From the NCBI GenBank assembly GCA_947073645.1, contig CAMTMK010000018.1:1-35840 (forward strand): 35,840 bases of DNA. Direction: 5' to 3'. This DNA is from an uncultured bacterium. Lineage in GTDB: Bacteria; Cyanobacteriota; Vampirovibrionia; Gastranaerophilales; Gastranaerophilaceae. The translations under genes and the position numbers were made by a program. Shown here in pieces: positions 1 through 8,191 of this stretch. The notes under the pieces were generated by a model, which did not search any database, was not told the DNA's origin, and saw only the letters and a list, made by a program, of their open reading frames with translations. Positions within the stretch are counted from its first letter, which is position 1. Every line of letters begins with the position of its first letter.

Positions 1-1551
1 GAAAAGAAAAATATTATAAAAACTGTTTTTGATGCAAAAAATCAATATAATATTTTGAGAAAAAACGGTATTTTTGTTAATGGGATTACATTTGATGTTA
101 TGCTTGCAAGCTATGTTAAGGATGCCGGGCGTAATCACGAATTGGATATTCAAAGTCTGGAGCATTTGGGACATGCCATAATTCCTTATGGTCAATTTGA
201 TAAGAAAAATCCGTTGCAATTTTCGGATGCGCCATGTGACAATGTTTTGCAAAATGCATGTGACGAAGTTTATTCAATCTTGAATCTTACTCAATTTTGG
301 CGTAAAAATCTTGATGAGGCAGAATTAAGACTTGTTAATAATGTTGAAGTTCCACTGGCATTTGTGCTTGCGGATATGGAATATTATGGAGTTGCAATTG
401 ACAGAAACTATTTAATTTCCTTGACTGCAATGATGGATGATGAATTAAGGAAAATTGAAGGCAGGGTATTTGCCCTTGCGGGTTGTTCGTTTAATATTAA
501 TTCTCCGCGTCAGGTTGGAGAAGTGTTGTTTGAAAAAATGGGATTAAAAGCGAAGAAAAAACGCGGTAAGTCCACTTATTCAACTAATGCAGCAGTTTTA
601 GAGGAACTTGCTCAAGAATATGAAATTGCGGAATTGATTTTGGAATATAGAAAATATGCAAAGTTAAAATCGACTTATACTGAAGCATTGCCGGCATTGA
701 TTGATTCTAAAGACGGCAGAATTCATACTACATATAATCAAGCAGTTACGGTAACAGGGCGTTTATCGTCAACAAATCCTAATTTACAAAATATTCCTAT
801 AAGAACAGAACAGGGAAATAAAATTCGTAATGCTTTTGTAGCTCAGGATAGAGAAAACGGAATGATATTATCAGCTGATTATTCTCAGGTTGAATTGCGC
901 CTTTTGGCACATATTTCACAGGATAAACATTTAATGGAAGCTTTTAATAGCGGTATTGATGTTCACACTCTTACTGCATCTAAAGTTTTTGATGTAAGTA
1001 TTGAAAACGTTACAAAGGATATGCGTTATAAGGCTAAGGCTGTAAACTTTGGGATTATATACGGGCAAAGTAAATATGGGCTTGCAAAAGCTTTAGGTAT
1101 TTCAAATGCTGAAGCAGAAGATTTTATAAATAAATATTTTGCAACTTATCCGAAAGTTAAAGCTTATATGGAAGGAACAATTCACGAGGTTGAAGAAAAC
1201 GGGTTTGTCGAAACTATTTTTGGACGCAGAAGATATTTAGAGGCTGAACTTTCAAGTTCTAATGCTATGATTAGAGAATTTGGCAAACGTGCAGCTATTA
1301 ATCAGCCTATGCAAGGTTCGGCGGCGGATTTGATGAAAATGGCTATGATTGATTTTCAAAGAAAACTAAAGGAAAATAATTTAAAATCTAAAATGATTAT
1401 GCAGGTTCACGATGAACTTGTTGTAGAGGTGTATAAGCCTGAGCTTGAAATTATAAAAACTCTTGTTAAAGAAGCTATGGAATTAGGGCAACCGTTGTCT
1501 GTACCTCTTGTTGTTGATATAAATGCAGGTGAGTCATGGAAAGAAATTTAG
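1..1551 (+). CDS. polA: DNA polymerase I, C-terminal part (5' truncated by window edge)
   Basis: The reading frame is open from base 1, so the gene begins upstream and 516 residues are visible. The first ~95 residues match the 3'-5' exonuclease domain of Klenow-type polymerases: a VFDAK segment sits where the D424 region lies in E. coli, and a CDEVYS segment where D501 lies. The residue four before that Asp is Gln instead of the usual Tyr, so proofreading may be weak. The polymerase domain is complete: motif A (DYSQVELRLL, near base 870-900), motif B (RYKAKAVNFGIIYG, near 1024-1065) and motif C (QVHDELVVE, near 1402-1430). Any 5' nuclease domain would lie outside the window. It repairs DNA and processes Okazaki fragments. 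The TTG at 55 is internal and not a start. The end overlaps the next gene by 16 bases. Confidence 0.97.
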   Translation, partial: EKKNIIKTVFDAKNQYNILRKNGIFVNGITFDVMLASYVKDAGRNHELDIQSLEHLGHAIIPYGQFDKKNPLQFSDAPCDNVLQNACDEVYSILNLTQFWRKNLDEAELRLVNNVEVPLAFVLADMEYYGVAIDRNYLISLTAMMDDELRKIEGRVFALAGCSFNINSPRQVGEVLFEKMGLKAKKKRGKSTYSTNAAVLEELAQEYEIAELILEYRKYAKLKSTYTEALPALIDSKDGRIHTTYNQAVTVTGRLSSTNPNLQNIPIRTEQGNKIRNAFVAQDRENGMILSADYSQVELRLLAHISQDKHLMEAFNSGIDVHTLTASKVFDVSIENVTKDMRYKAKAVNFGIIYGQSKYGLAKALGISNAEAEDFINKYFATYPKVKAYMEGTIHEVEENGFVETIFGRRRYLEAELSSSNAMIREFGKRAAINQPMQGSAADLMKMAMIDFQRKLKENNLKSKMIMQVHDELVVEVYKPELEIIKTLVKEAMELGQPLSVPLVVDINAGESWKEI

Positions 1552-1949
1552 TAATTTTATTATTAATGTTAATATTATGTGTTCCGTATGTAAAAGCAGA
1601 GGAGCAAATACCTGTGACAACTCTTGTTACTCCTCAGAATGTTGATTTTAAGTTATGTACGCGAACTTATGTTATGCCGGCAGAAAAACTTTTTTATATG
1701 GCTATAGCTTCAGCAAAAGAAAATAAATTTGCTGTTGATGAAATACAATCAAAAACAGGATATATTTTGTTTACAGCAGCAGGAAAACAATATCTTGCAA
1801 GTGTTGTTAGAATTGATGATACAAAAACAATGCTCAAAATAACTCCAACAAATAATAATTACTTTTTTGCTCCGGGAATTGTTTTAAACTTTTTCAGATA
1901 TATTGATTTGAACGGAGCAACACCGCTTGTGACATTAACTAAGAGTTAA
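1536..1949 (+). CDS. small predicted secreted protein, unknown function
   Basis: The 137-residue product begins with a clear signal peptide: a short charged start (MERN), a Leu/Ile-rich core and a likely cleavage after VKA near residue 21. The mature part of about 115 residues has no transmembrane segment and looks like a mixed alpha/beta domain with one Cys (residue 41). I do not recognise a family. The start lies inside the end of polA, with AGGTGA just upstream as ribosome binding site, so translation is probably coupled to polA. Its end overlaps the end of the convergent tlyA by 15 bases, with no terminator between. Confidence 0.75.
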   Translation: MERNLVILLLMLILCVPYVKAEEQIPVTTLVTPQNVDFKLCTRTYVMPAEKLFYMAIASAKENKFAVDEIQSKTGYILFTAAGKQYLASVVRIDDTKTMLKITPTNNNYFFAPGIVLNFFRYIDLNGATPLVTLTKS

Positions 1950-2738
1950 GAATGCTTCTTCTACAATTGTTTTGATATCGAAAGCTGTTTCGTTTTCTGT
2001 AGAAAGCCATACCAGATACTCAATATTTCCTGACGGACCTTTTATTGAGGAAAATGTCAGACCGTTGATTTTGTAGCTTAAATCTTTGGCACAAGCTATT
2101 ACATTTTCTATTACTTCCGCATGAACCTTTTTGTCGCGAACAACTCCGCCTTTTTCAACTTTTTCCTTGCCTGCTTCAAATTGAGGTTTAATAAGACAAA
2201 TCATTTCGTGAAAGTCTGGTTTTAAAAGAGTTTTTAGGTTCGGTAGAACCTTTGTAAGTGAAATGAATGAAAGGTCGCTTACAAGTAAATCTGCAATAGG
2301 TTCGCCATCAGCGTAAATTTCTTCATATGCGCAGATTTTAAGATTTGTTCTTTCAATAGTTTTTACTCTTTCATCTGAGCGGATTTTCCAATCCAATTGT
2401 CCATAACCTACGTCGACGGCATAAACGAATTTTGCCCCGTTTTGCAAAAGACAATCAGTAAATCCGCCAGTTGAGGCTCCTGCATCAAAACAAATTCTGT
2501 CTGAGGGAGAAAAGTTAAATGCATCAAATGCTTTTTTGAGCTTAAATCCTCCGCGTGATACGTAAGGCATTGATTTTACAACTATATCATATTCTTTATT
2601 AGGGTTAATTTGAAATCCAGCTTTAGTTATGTATTCATCGTTGATTTTTACATGTCCTGCAAGGATTGCCGCTGAAGCTTTGCTTTTTGTTTCAAAATAG
2701 CCTAAGTCTGTCAGGTATTTATCTAATCTTTCTTTCAT
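1935..2738 (-). CDS. tlyA: TlyA-family rRNA 2'-O-methyltransferase
   Basis: This 267-residue protein has an N-terminal S4 RNA-binding domain (residues ~1-60, starting ERLDKYLTDLGY) followed by an FtsJ-like SAM methyltransferase domain. The SAM motif FDAGASTGGFTDCLL, a DVGYGQLDW segment, VSDLSFISL and a catalytic Lys in LIKPQFEAGK are all visible. Family members methylate ribose 2'-OH in 16S and/or 23S rRNA; some were first described as haemolysins. Length is normal. Its ATG overlaps the tatD stop by 4 bases (ATGA), so the two are translationally coupled. Whether it acts on both rRNA subunits cannot be read from sequence. Confidence 0.93.
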   Translation of the reverse strand: MKERLDKYLTDLGYFETKSKASAAILAGHVKINDEYITKAGFQINPNKEYDIVVKSMPYVSRGGFKLKKAFDAFNFSPSDRICFDAGASTGGFTDCLLQNGAKFVYAVDVGYGQLDWKIRSDERVKTIERTNLKICAYEEIYADGEPIADLLVSDLSFISLTKVLPNLKTLLKPDFHEMICLIKPQFEAGKEKVEKGGVVRDKKVHAEVIENVIACAKDLSYKINGLTFSSIKGPSGNIEYLVWLSTENETAFDIKTIVEEAFLTLS

Positions 2739-3490
2739 AATCCGAAAACCTCTTTTGCATTTTTTGTTGTTACCGCATCAACTTCTTCAATAGTAATTTG
2801 TCTAAGTTTTGCTATTTCTTCTGCAACAAATTTAGTATATGCAGGCTGATTTTCTTTACCTCTATATGGAACAGGTGTTAGGTAGGGGGCGTCTGTTTCC
2901 AATAATAATTTTTCTATCGGAATATTGATTGCAACTTCTTTCATTTTTATTGCATTTTTAAATGTTACAACTCCCCCCAGTGCCAGATACCAGCCTTCTT
3001 TAACACATTCCTGCGCAAATTCGGAACTCCCTGAAAAACAATGCATGACAATTTTTGAACCCTTATTATATTCTTTTAAAATATCAAATGTGTCTTTATG
3101 TGCCTCTCTGTCATGAATAGAAATAGGCAGATTAAGCTCATTTGCAAGTTTTATTTGCTTGATAAAAACTTCTTTTTGCAAATCGTTAAAACTTTTATCC
3201 CAATAATAATCCAGTCCTATTTCACCAATAGCAACTATTTTAGGATGTTTGGAATATTCTTTTATTTTATCAGTTAAATTATCAGTCCAGTCCTTAACTT
3301 CAGTAGGATGAACCCCAAGCATTCCGTATACATTCTCGTATTTGTCAATAAGTGTCATAACATTATCAAAGTCTTTTGGATATGCTGATGGTACTATTAT
3401 TTTATCCACTCCGCTTTCAATAGAGTTTTTTATAACTTCATCAAGCGAAATTTCTTCAATCATATTTATATGTGAATGTGTGTCTATCAT
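2735..3490 (-). CDS. tatD: TatD-family metal-dependent hydrolase/DNase
   Basis: The 251-residue TIM-barrel hydrolase carries the family hallmarks: N-terminal metal site DTHSHIN, the conserved GEIGLDYYWD, a SIHDREA strand, MHCFSG and C-terminal ETDAPYLTP. TatD proteins are Mg-dependent 3'-5' exonucleases and RNases acting in DNA repair and RNA quality control. It is first in a two-gene leftward operon with tlyA. There is no Shine-Dalgarno: an extended -10 (TGATATAAT on the minus strand, hexamer 3498-3503) ends 7 nt before the ATG, so the mRNA is probably leaderless. Confidence 0.94.
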   Translation of the reverse strand: MIDTHSHINMIEEISLDEVIKNSIESGVDKIIVPSAYPKDFDNVMTLIDKYENVYGMLGVHPTEVKDWTDNLTDKIKEYSKHPKIVAIGEIGLDYYWDKSFNDLQKEVFIKQIKLANELNLPISIHDREAHKDTFDILKEYNKGSKIVMHCFSGSSEFAQECVKEGWYLALGGVVTFKNAIKMKEVAINIPIEKLLLETDAPYLTPVPYRGKENQPAYTKFVAEEIAKLRQITIEEVDAVTTKNAKEVFGL

Positions 3491-3528
3491 AGTTAAAATT
3501 ATATCACGATTGTGCTATAATTTTAGTC
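3491..3528. promoter_or_regulatory. symmetrical divergent promoter of tatD and gatD
   Basis: The 38-bp gap holds an inverted repeat, TAAAATTATA (3494-3503) and TATAATTTTA (3516-3525), with CAC/GTG pairing inside it. Each arm contains a TATAAT -10 hexamer facing outward, preceded by TG-n (TGA leftward, TGC rightward), so both are extended -10 promoters. Each hexamer ends 7 nt before its ATG, so both transcripts probably start at or next to the A of the ATG. The -35 region of each promoter overlaps the -10 of the other, so polymerase should occupy only one direction at a time. The -35 matches are weak, as is usual for extended -10 promoters. Confidence 0.75.
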
Positions 3529-4248
3529 ATGGAAATTTCAATAGCACATCTTTATCCGAAACTTTTGAATTTATATGGAGATATGGGAAATATCATTACG
3601 TTGAAAAAACGCTGTGAATGGCGAGGTATTTCTGTTAAATTTGAAGAAATAGGAGTTGGTGATAAAATAAATGAGCACGATTTATATTTTATCGGCGGAG
3701 GGCAGGATAAGCAGCAGCAGGAAGTTGCTTCTGAACTTTATTCAAATAAAAATTTTCTAACCGAGGAACGCGACAGAGGGACGGTTTTTCTTGGAATTTG
3801 CGGAGGATACCAGCTTTTTGGACACTATTATCAGCCGTTTGTTGGAGATAAACTTTTGGGTATAAGTCTAATGGACGCTTATACAGTTGCAGGGAAAAAG
3901 AGATTTATTGGAAATGTTACGGTTGAAACTGATTTTTTAACCCCTCAAACACTTGTAGGATTTGAAAATCACAGCGGACTGACTTATTTGCAAGGTGAAA
4001 CAAAACCTTTGGGTAAGATTGTTGTCGGAAATGGAAATAATGGACAGGATGCTTTTGAGGGCGGACGTTATAAGAATGTTTTCGGAACATATTTGCATGG
4101 TTCATTATTACCTAAAAACCCGCATTTTGCAGATTATTTAATTGAGCTGGCACTTGAAAAACGTTATGGTGAAAAGATTAAATTGTCAAAATTAGATGAT
4201 GAAATCGAATTAAAAACTCATAATTCGCTAATTGGAAAGGCTTATTAA
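3529..4248 (+). CDS. gatD: lipid II isoglutaminyl synthase, glutamine amidotransferase subunit GatD
   Basis: This 239-residue protein is a CobB/CobQ-type class I glutamine amidotransferase. The nucleophile Cys91 lies in LGICGGYQLFG and the catalytic His190 in FGTYLHGSLLPKNP, matching positions in the S. aureus GatD family (about 240 residues). The N-terminus (LYPKLLNLYGDMGN) is also typical. GatD releases ammonia from glutamine for MurT, which amidates the D-Glu of lipid II stem peptides. No murT is next to it or elsewhere in the window. It has no Shine-Dalgarno and is probably translated from a leaderless mRNA. Its stop shares a base with the start of gtrA. Confidence 0.88.
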   Translation: MEISIAHLYPKLLNLYGDMGNIITLKKRCEWRGISVKFEEIGVGDKINEHDLYFIGGGQDKQQQEVASELYSNKNFLTEERDRGTVFLGICGGYQLFGHYYQPFVGDKLLGISLMDAYTVAGKKRFIGNVTVETDFLTPQTLVGFENHSGLTYLQGETKPLGKIVVGNGNNGQDAFEGGRYKNVFGTYLHGSLLPKNPHFADYLIELALEKRYGEKIKLSKLDDEIELKTHNSLIGKAY

Positions 4249-4646
4249 TGGAATTGTATAGTAAGTGGTGTCAAATCCCCGATAAAATAAGATTTTTACT
4301 GGTTGGCGGCGTTAATGCTTCATTTTCTTATATTGTGTTTGCAATAGCCGTGTTTTTAATTGGGCAGGAATATTATCAAATTTGTGTTGCTTTGCAATGG
4401 ATTATATCTTCTGTATTTTCATTTGTTAATCAGAAACTTTTTGTTTTTTGTACAAAAGGACATTGGATTTCTGAGTATTTAAAATGTTGTACAACTTGGA
4501 TAATCAGTTATCTTTGCAATGCACTTATTCTTGAATTTATTGTTAGATTTATAACTAAAAATGTTTATGTTGGGCAATTATTTTCAATATTAATGGCATC
4601 TGTTGTAACTTATATTCTGTTTAAACATTTTGCATTTAAGCGTTAG
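4248..4646 (+). CDS. GtrA-like membrane protein
   Basis: The 132-residue protein has four predicted membrane segments (about residues 15-40, 42-62, 78-98 and 105-125) and the GtrA-family opening IRFLLVGGVNASFSY, plus the FVNQKLFVF and FKHFAFKR loops. GtrA proteins are proposed flippases or helpers moving polyprenyl-linked sugars for cell-surface glycans. The start codon overlaps the gatD stop (TAATG), so it is translated with gatD, which is consistent with a joint role in cell-envelope synthesis but does not prove one. Its end overlaps the convergent calpain-like gene by 4 bases. Confidence 0.85.
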   Translation: MELYSKWCQIPDKIRFLLVGGVNASFSYIVFAIAVFLIGQEYYQICVALQWIISSVFSFVNQKLFVFCTKGHWISEYLKCCTTWIISYLCNALILEFIVRFITKNVYVGQLFSILMASVVTYILFKHFAFKR

Positions 4647-5359
4647 CGCAGGTATCCGGTAAGAAATTTGAATATACGTATAGCTTTATCAAACGGCAAT
4701 TCTATGCTTTCTCTATTTCGAGCTTCGTACACTTGTAAATATCTGTTTTCCGAATTAACTCCTTCTACTGTATAGCAGTGTACTTTTACAAATTTTTTGT
4801 TATATTTTAATCCTGTTCCGGCAACAAAACTGAAATCATTTGCCCTATCGATTTTTTCAAGCAGTTCTATAGTTTCGTCCTGCTTGTGGCTTAAGTCCAT
4901 TTGTAAACCGCTTTCATTTAGTATAATAGGTTTTTTCCCTGTGAAAATTTCTAAGAAGTTTGATGGCTTATTGTATTCAAATCTTTCATGGCAGCTTTTT
5001 AATCTGCTTATAAATGGTTTTTTATCAGGGTGTTCTTTCAATAATCTGTCCATTGCAACTTCAATAGCTTTTATAATAGGATTTTGCTTGTATTTTAAAA
5101 TTGCTTCGTTGTAATATTTATCAAGCGGTACAAGCTGCTGAATATCTTCTTGGGTTACAAAGTAATCTTCTATGCAATTATTTACTTCTTGAAATCTTAT
5201 TCTAAATCCGTCACCACGATGAGCAATATTTTGGCTTAATATTTTTTGTCCATCTTTACTTCTAGCAAGTGCACCGATAGATGCAACAAGATAACAGTCG
5301 GAAAAATGTTGGACTGGACGTTGCAGGGGGATAATTTCATGTCTGGTAATTGGTCGCAT
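4643..5359 (-). CDS. calpain-like (papain-fold) cysteine protease candidate
   Basis: The 238-residue protein has no signal peptide. It shows the ordered triad of C2-type proteases: Cys22 in SDCYLVASIGALA (calpains have GDCWLLAA), His194 in VKVHCYTVEGV (calpains have GHAYSV) and Asn215 in EARNRESIEL (calpains have RNPWG). Gln17 is five residues before the Cys, close to the usual oxyanion Gln at minus six. The Asn motif lacks the P-W-G, so activity is uncertain. It would be a cytoplasmic protease or an effector. A ribosome binding site (CAGGAG) precedes the ATG. It follows proS but a terminator lies between them, so it needs its own promoter, which I could not place. Confidence 0.6.
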   Translation of the reverse strand: MRPITRHEIIPLQRPVQHFSDCYLVASIGALARSKDGQKILSQNIAHRGDGFRIRFQEVNNCIEDYFVTQEDIQQLVPLDKYYNEAILKYKQNPIIKAIEVAMDRLLKEHPDKKPFISRLKSCHERFEYNKPSNFLEIFTGKKPIILNESGLQMDLSHKQDETIELLEKIDRANDFSFVAGTGLKYNKKFVKVHCYTVEGVNSENRYLQVYEARNRESIELPFDKAIRIFKFLTGYLR

Positions 5360-5393
5360 ATTGTGTATAAAACTCCTGAAAATATTTTTTGCG

Positions 5394-5423
5394 TAAAAAA
5401 AGCGGTTTTATAAAACCGCTTTT
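5394..5423 (-). terminator. rho-independent terminator after proS
   Basis: AAAGCGGTTTTA and TAAAACCGCTTT form a long stem, followed on the minus strand by a run of seven T. The proS stop codon (5408-5410) lies in the loop side of the stem, so the last codons of proS form half of the hairpin. It separates proS from the calpain-like gene downstream. Confidence 0.85.
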
Positions 5424-7135
5424 ATGTTATTGATAAGTTTTTCTGTTGCTTCTTCGGGTGTATATTTCTCCTGTTGGTCGGTTTCGCGAACTTTAAATTC
5501 TACAAAACCTTCATTAATAGTTTTACCGACAGTAACTCTGTATGGGAAGCCTATTAAATCTGCATCTTTGAATTTTACACCAGCACGTTCATCTCTGTCA
5601 TCAAGAACAACTTCGATTCCGGCTTTTTGTAAAGCATTGTACATTTCGCCTGCAACTTTCATTTGAAGTTCGTCTTTAATATTAACAGGAACGATTACAA
5701 CATGATATGGGGCAATTGCAATCGGCCATTTGATACCATGTTCGTCATAATGTGCTTCAACAGCAGCTGCAGCAGTTCTTGAAATGCCGATACCATAACA
5801 TCCCATAACATATGGATGAGTTTTTCCGTTAATATCTGTATAAACAGCATTCATTGGTTTTGAATATTTAGTACCCAGTTTAAAAATGTTACCAACTTCA
5901 ATACCTTTTGTTACGTATAACGGTTTACCGCATTGAGGACAAAGTTCTCCTCGTTCTACAAGACGGATATCTGTGTAATTTAATTCAACGCCTAAATCTT
6001 CAAGATTTGCACCAGTCATATGTTTGTCAGTTTGGTTAATGCCTACAACAAAGTTTTTCATATCTTTTACAGTATTGTCTGCAATGATTTTTACATCTTT
6101 CATTGGACCGATAAAGCCGGGAACGGCATCAAATCCATGTTCTGCCATTAGTTCGGCAATTTCGGCAGAAGATGCAATTCTGATATCAATTCCGCCTGCT
6201 GCGTTCATTAATTTTGTTTCTTCAACAGCTTTGTCTGCTCTGATTAGTGCAATTACAGGTTTTTTATCTACAATGTAAACAAGTGATTTTAAAATCAATG
6301 TTGACGGAATATTCAAAAACGCGCTTAATTCTTCGATAGAATGCGTATTTGGCGTGTCAATAACTTTTGTTTCTTTAAAGTAATCTTTGCCGTCAACTAC
6401 AGCTTCAGGAAGGTTTGATACTGCATGGTTTGAGTTTGCTGAATAATCGCAATCGTTACAATAGAATACGTCATTTTCGCCTGCGTCAGTATCAGTGATT
6501 ACCATAAACTCGTGAGAAACGCTTCCGCCGATAGCTCCGGAGTCTGACTGAACCATTTTTGTATCAAGTCCGCATCTTTCAAATATTCTTTTGTAAGCCT
6601 GCGCCATGTTTTCATATTCTTTATCCAAGCCTGCTTCATCAACATCAAAGCTGTAAGCATCCTTCATAATAAATTCACGGCCTCTTAAAAGACCATAGCG
6701 AGGTCTGATTTCGTCGCGGAATTTTGATTGGATTTGATATAAATTTACAGGTAATTGTTTATATGATTTTAATCCGTCACGTGCAACAGATGTAATTATT
6801 TCTTCGTGAGTCGGTCCAAGACACATATCGCGGTCGTGACGGTCTTTTAATCTCATTAATTCTTTACCGTAAACTTCCCATCTGCCTGATTCTTCCCAAA
6901 GTTCTTTAGGCTGAACAAACGGCATCAAAAGTTCTTGAGCGCCTGCTCTATCCATTTCTTCTCTAACTATATTTTCAATTTTCTTTAAAACTTTCCACAT
7001 CAAAGGCTGATATGTGTAAACCCCTGGTGCAAGTTTTTTTATAAACCCTGCTCTGCCAAGCATTTTGTGAGAAATAACTTCTGCATCAGAAGGAAATTCT
7101 CTCAGGGTTTGTACAAACATTTTTGACATTTTCAT
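5408..7135 (-). CDS. proS: prolyl-tRNA synthetase
   Basis: The 575-residue class II synthetase charges tRNA-Pro. Motif 1 region (APGVYTYQPLMWKVL), motif 2 (FRDEIRPRYGLLRGREFIMKDAYSF) and motif 3 (YGIGISRTAAAAVE) are visible. Between motifs 2 and 3 lies the INS/YbaK-like editing insertion (residues ~220-400, with LILKSLVYIVD and GFIGPM), so it is the bacterial type with mis-charged Ala-tRNA editing. The C-terminal anticodon domain follows (IAIAPYHVVIVPVN). Length is standard. An AGAGGA ribosome binding site sits 9 nt before the ATG, and an extended -10 (TGCTAATAT, minus strand near 7163-7171) lies upstream, 44 bases after the TPR gene ends. Confidence 0.97.
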   Translation of the reverse strand: MKMSKMFVQTLREFPSDAEVISHKMLGRAGFIKKLAPGVYTYQPLMWKVLKKIENIVREEMDRAGAQELLMPFVQPKELWEESGRWEVYGKELMRLKDRHDRDMCLGPTHEEIITSVARDGLKSYKQLPVNLYQIQSKFRDEIRPRYGLLRGREFIMKDAYSFDVDEAGLDKEYENMAQAYKRIFERCGLDTKMVQSDSGAIGGSVSHEFMVITDTDAGENDVFYCNDCDYSANSNHAVSNLPEAVVDGKDYFKETKVIDTPNTHSIEELSAFLNIPSTLILKSLVYIVDKKPVIALIRADKAVEETKLMNAAGGIDIRIASSAEIAELMAEHGFDAVPGFIGPMKDVKIIADNTVKDMKNFVVGINQTDKHMTGANLEDLGVELNYTDIRLVERGELCPQCGKPLYVTKGIEVGNIFKLGTKYSKPMNAVYTDINGKTHPYVMGCYGIGISRTAAAAVEAHYDEHGIKWPIAIAPYHVVIVPVNIKDELQMKVAGEMYNALQKAGIEVVLDDRDERAGVKFKDADLIGFPYRVTVGKTINEGFVEFKVRETDQQEKYTPEEATEKLINNIKAVL

Positions 7136-7179
7136 AATATTAAATCCTCTTTTCTTGCTTTTATATTAGCATGAACAAA

Positions 7180-8106
7180 TCAAGAGAGGAACTTATCCAA
7201 CTCTTTTTTTATAAGTTTTGGTGAAACGCTTAGAGTACTGTTGTATTTTAAAGCATTATTCATTGCTTTAACGTAATTTTCGCGAGATTTTGTGAGTTTA
7301 TATGTTTGAGCAAGCATATAGTATAAGTCGCCGTTATCTCCGCAGTTTTCTATTGCCCGCTCAAGCACCATTCCTGCAAATTCAGCTTGTCCGCCTTTTG
7401 TCAGGATTTTTGCATAAATATTATAAGCATCAATATCTTTTGGATTAAATTCAAGTGTTTTTTCAAGATTGTCTATTGCGCTTTCAATATTAGCTTCTTC
7501 ATAATCAATTGATGCGAGATTAAAATATGCCCAAGAGTAGTCGGGAGAAAGTTCAAGAACCTTGTAAAATTTTTTTCTGGCACCTTCATTATCCCCTTGT
7601 TCTTTTAATATATTGCCTATATAAAAATGTGCGTAAATGTCTTCATCATTCAAGTCAGCAGTACGTTCAAAATAATATTTTGCCCCGTCATATTTGCCTT
7701 GTTTGAAGTAGCAGAGTCCGATAGAAAAATAGGAGTTGGAATCATTGTTATCTTTTTCTAAAACTCTTTCAAAACATTCAATTGCAGTTTCATACATTTT
7801 TTTATCAGTGTAAACCAGTCCGAGATTATAATATGCATCAGCTTCATCCGGCGCAAGTTCGATTGCTCTGTTATAGTTTTCGATTGCTTTGTTCAGGTTT
7901 TTTAGTTTTTCATAAGTGATTCCGAGATTGTAAAAAATTCCGCTGTCATCAGTGAAAATTTTTGAGAGATATAAAAAATGTTGTAAAGCTTCATCAGGGA
8001 AATTACAGTCCAATAGCAGAACGCCCAGTTGTCTGCGGGCTTGGAAATTTGTTTGGTCTTGTTTTAGAATTTCTTGCAATTCTTGAATTTTATCAATTTT
8101 TGACAT
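7180..8106 (-). CDS. TPR-repeat protein
   Basis: The product is 308 residues when started at the ATG at 8106. The longer TTG start at 8121 lies inside the promoter and is rejected. About seven tandem tetratricopeptide repeats fill the protein, with typical A-x-Y-N-L-G and Y-x-x-A-I-E patterns (for example ADAYYNLGLVYTDKKMYETAIECFERVLEKD split over one repeat). There is no signal peptide, so it is probably a cytoplasmic scaffold for protein contacts; the partner is unknown. The -10 TATACT (8113-8118) ends 6 nt before the ATG and no Shine-Dalgarno is present, so the mRNA is probably leaderless. Confidence 0.85.
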   Translation of the reverse strand: MSKIDKIQELQEILKQDQTNFQARRQLGVLLLDCNFPDEALQHFLYLSKIFTDDSGIFYNLGITYEKLKNLNKAIENYNRAIELAPDEADAYYNLGLVYTDKKMYETAIECFERVLEKDNNDSNSYFSIGLCYFKQGKYDGAKYYFERTADLNDEDIYAHFYIGNILKEQGDNEGARKKFYKVLELSPDYSWAYFNLASIDYEEANIESAIDNLEKTLEFNPKDIDAYNIYAKILTKGGQAEFAGMVLERAIENCGDNGDLYYMLAQTYKLTKSRENYVKAMNNALKYNSTLSVSPKLIKKELDKFLS

Positions 8107-8112
8107 AAGTAT

Positions 8113-8164
8113 AGTATACAAGTTTTGTAAATATATTGCAAAAATGTTAAAAGTTTTATAGAAT
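8113..8164. promoter_or_regulatory. back-to-back promoters sharing one palindromic -35 hexamer
   Basis: TTGCAA at 8136-8141 reads the same on both strands. Leftward it is followed by a 17-bp spacer and TATACT (8113-8118, minus strand) for the TPR gene. Rightward it is followed by a 17-bp spacer and TAGAAT (8159-8164) for the secreted protein gene at 8192. One hexamer therefore fits both promoters at optimal spacing, and the two should compete for polymerase. The leftward start point would fall on the ATG, the rightward one about 20 nt before a good ribosome binding site. Confidence 0.7.
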
Positions 8165-8191
8165 GAGGGTGGAAATTTTAAGGAGAGAAAA

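Noticed and set aside
8107-8121. TTG at 8121 as start of the TPR gene
   Set aside because: It lies before and within the -10 element; the ATG at 8106 fits a leaderless start.
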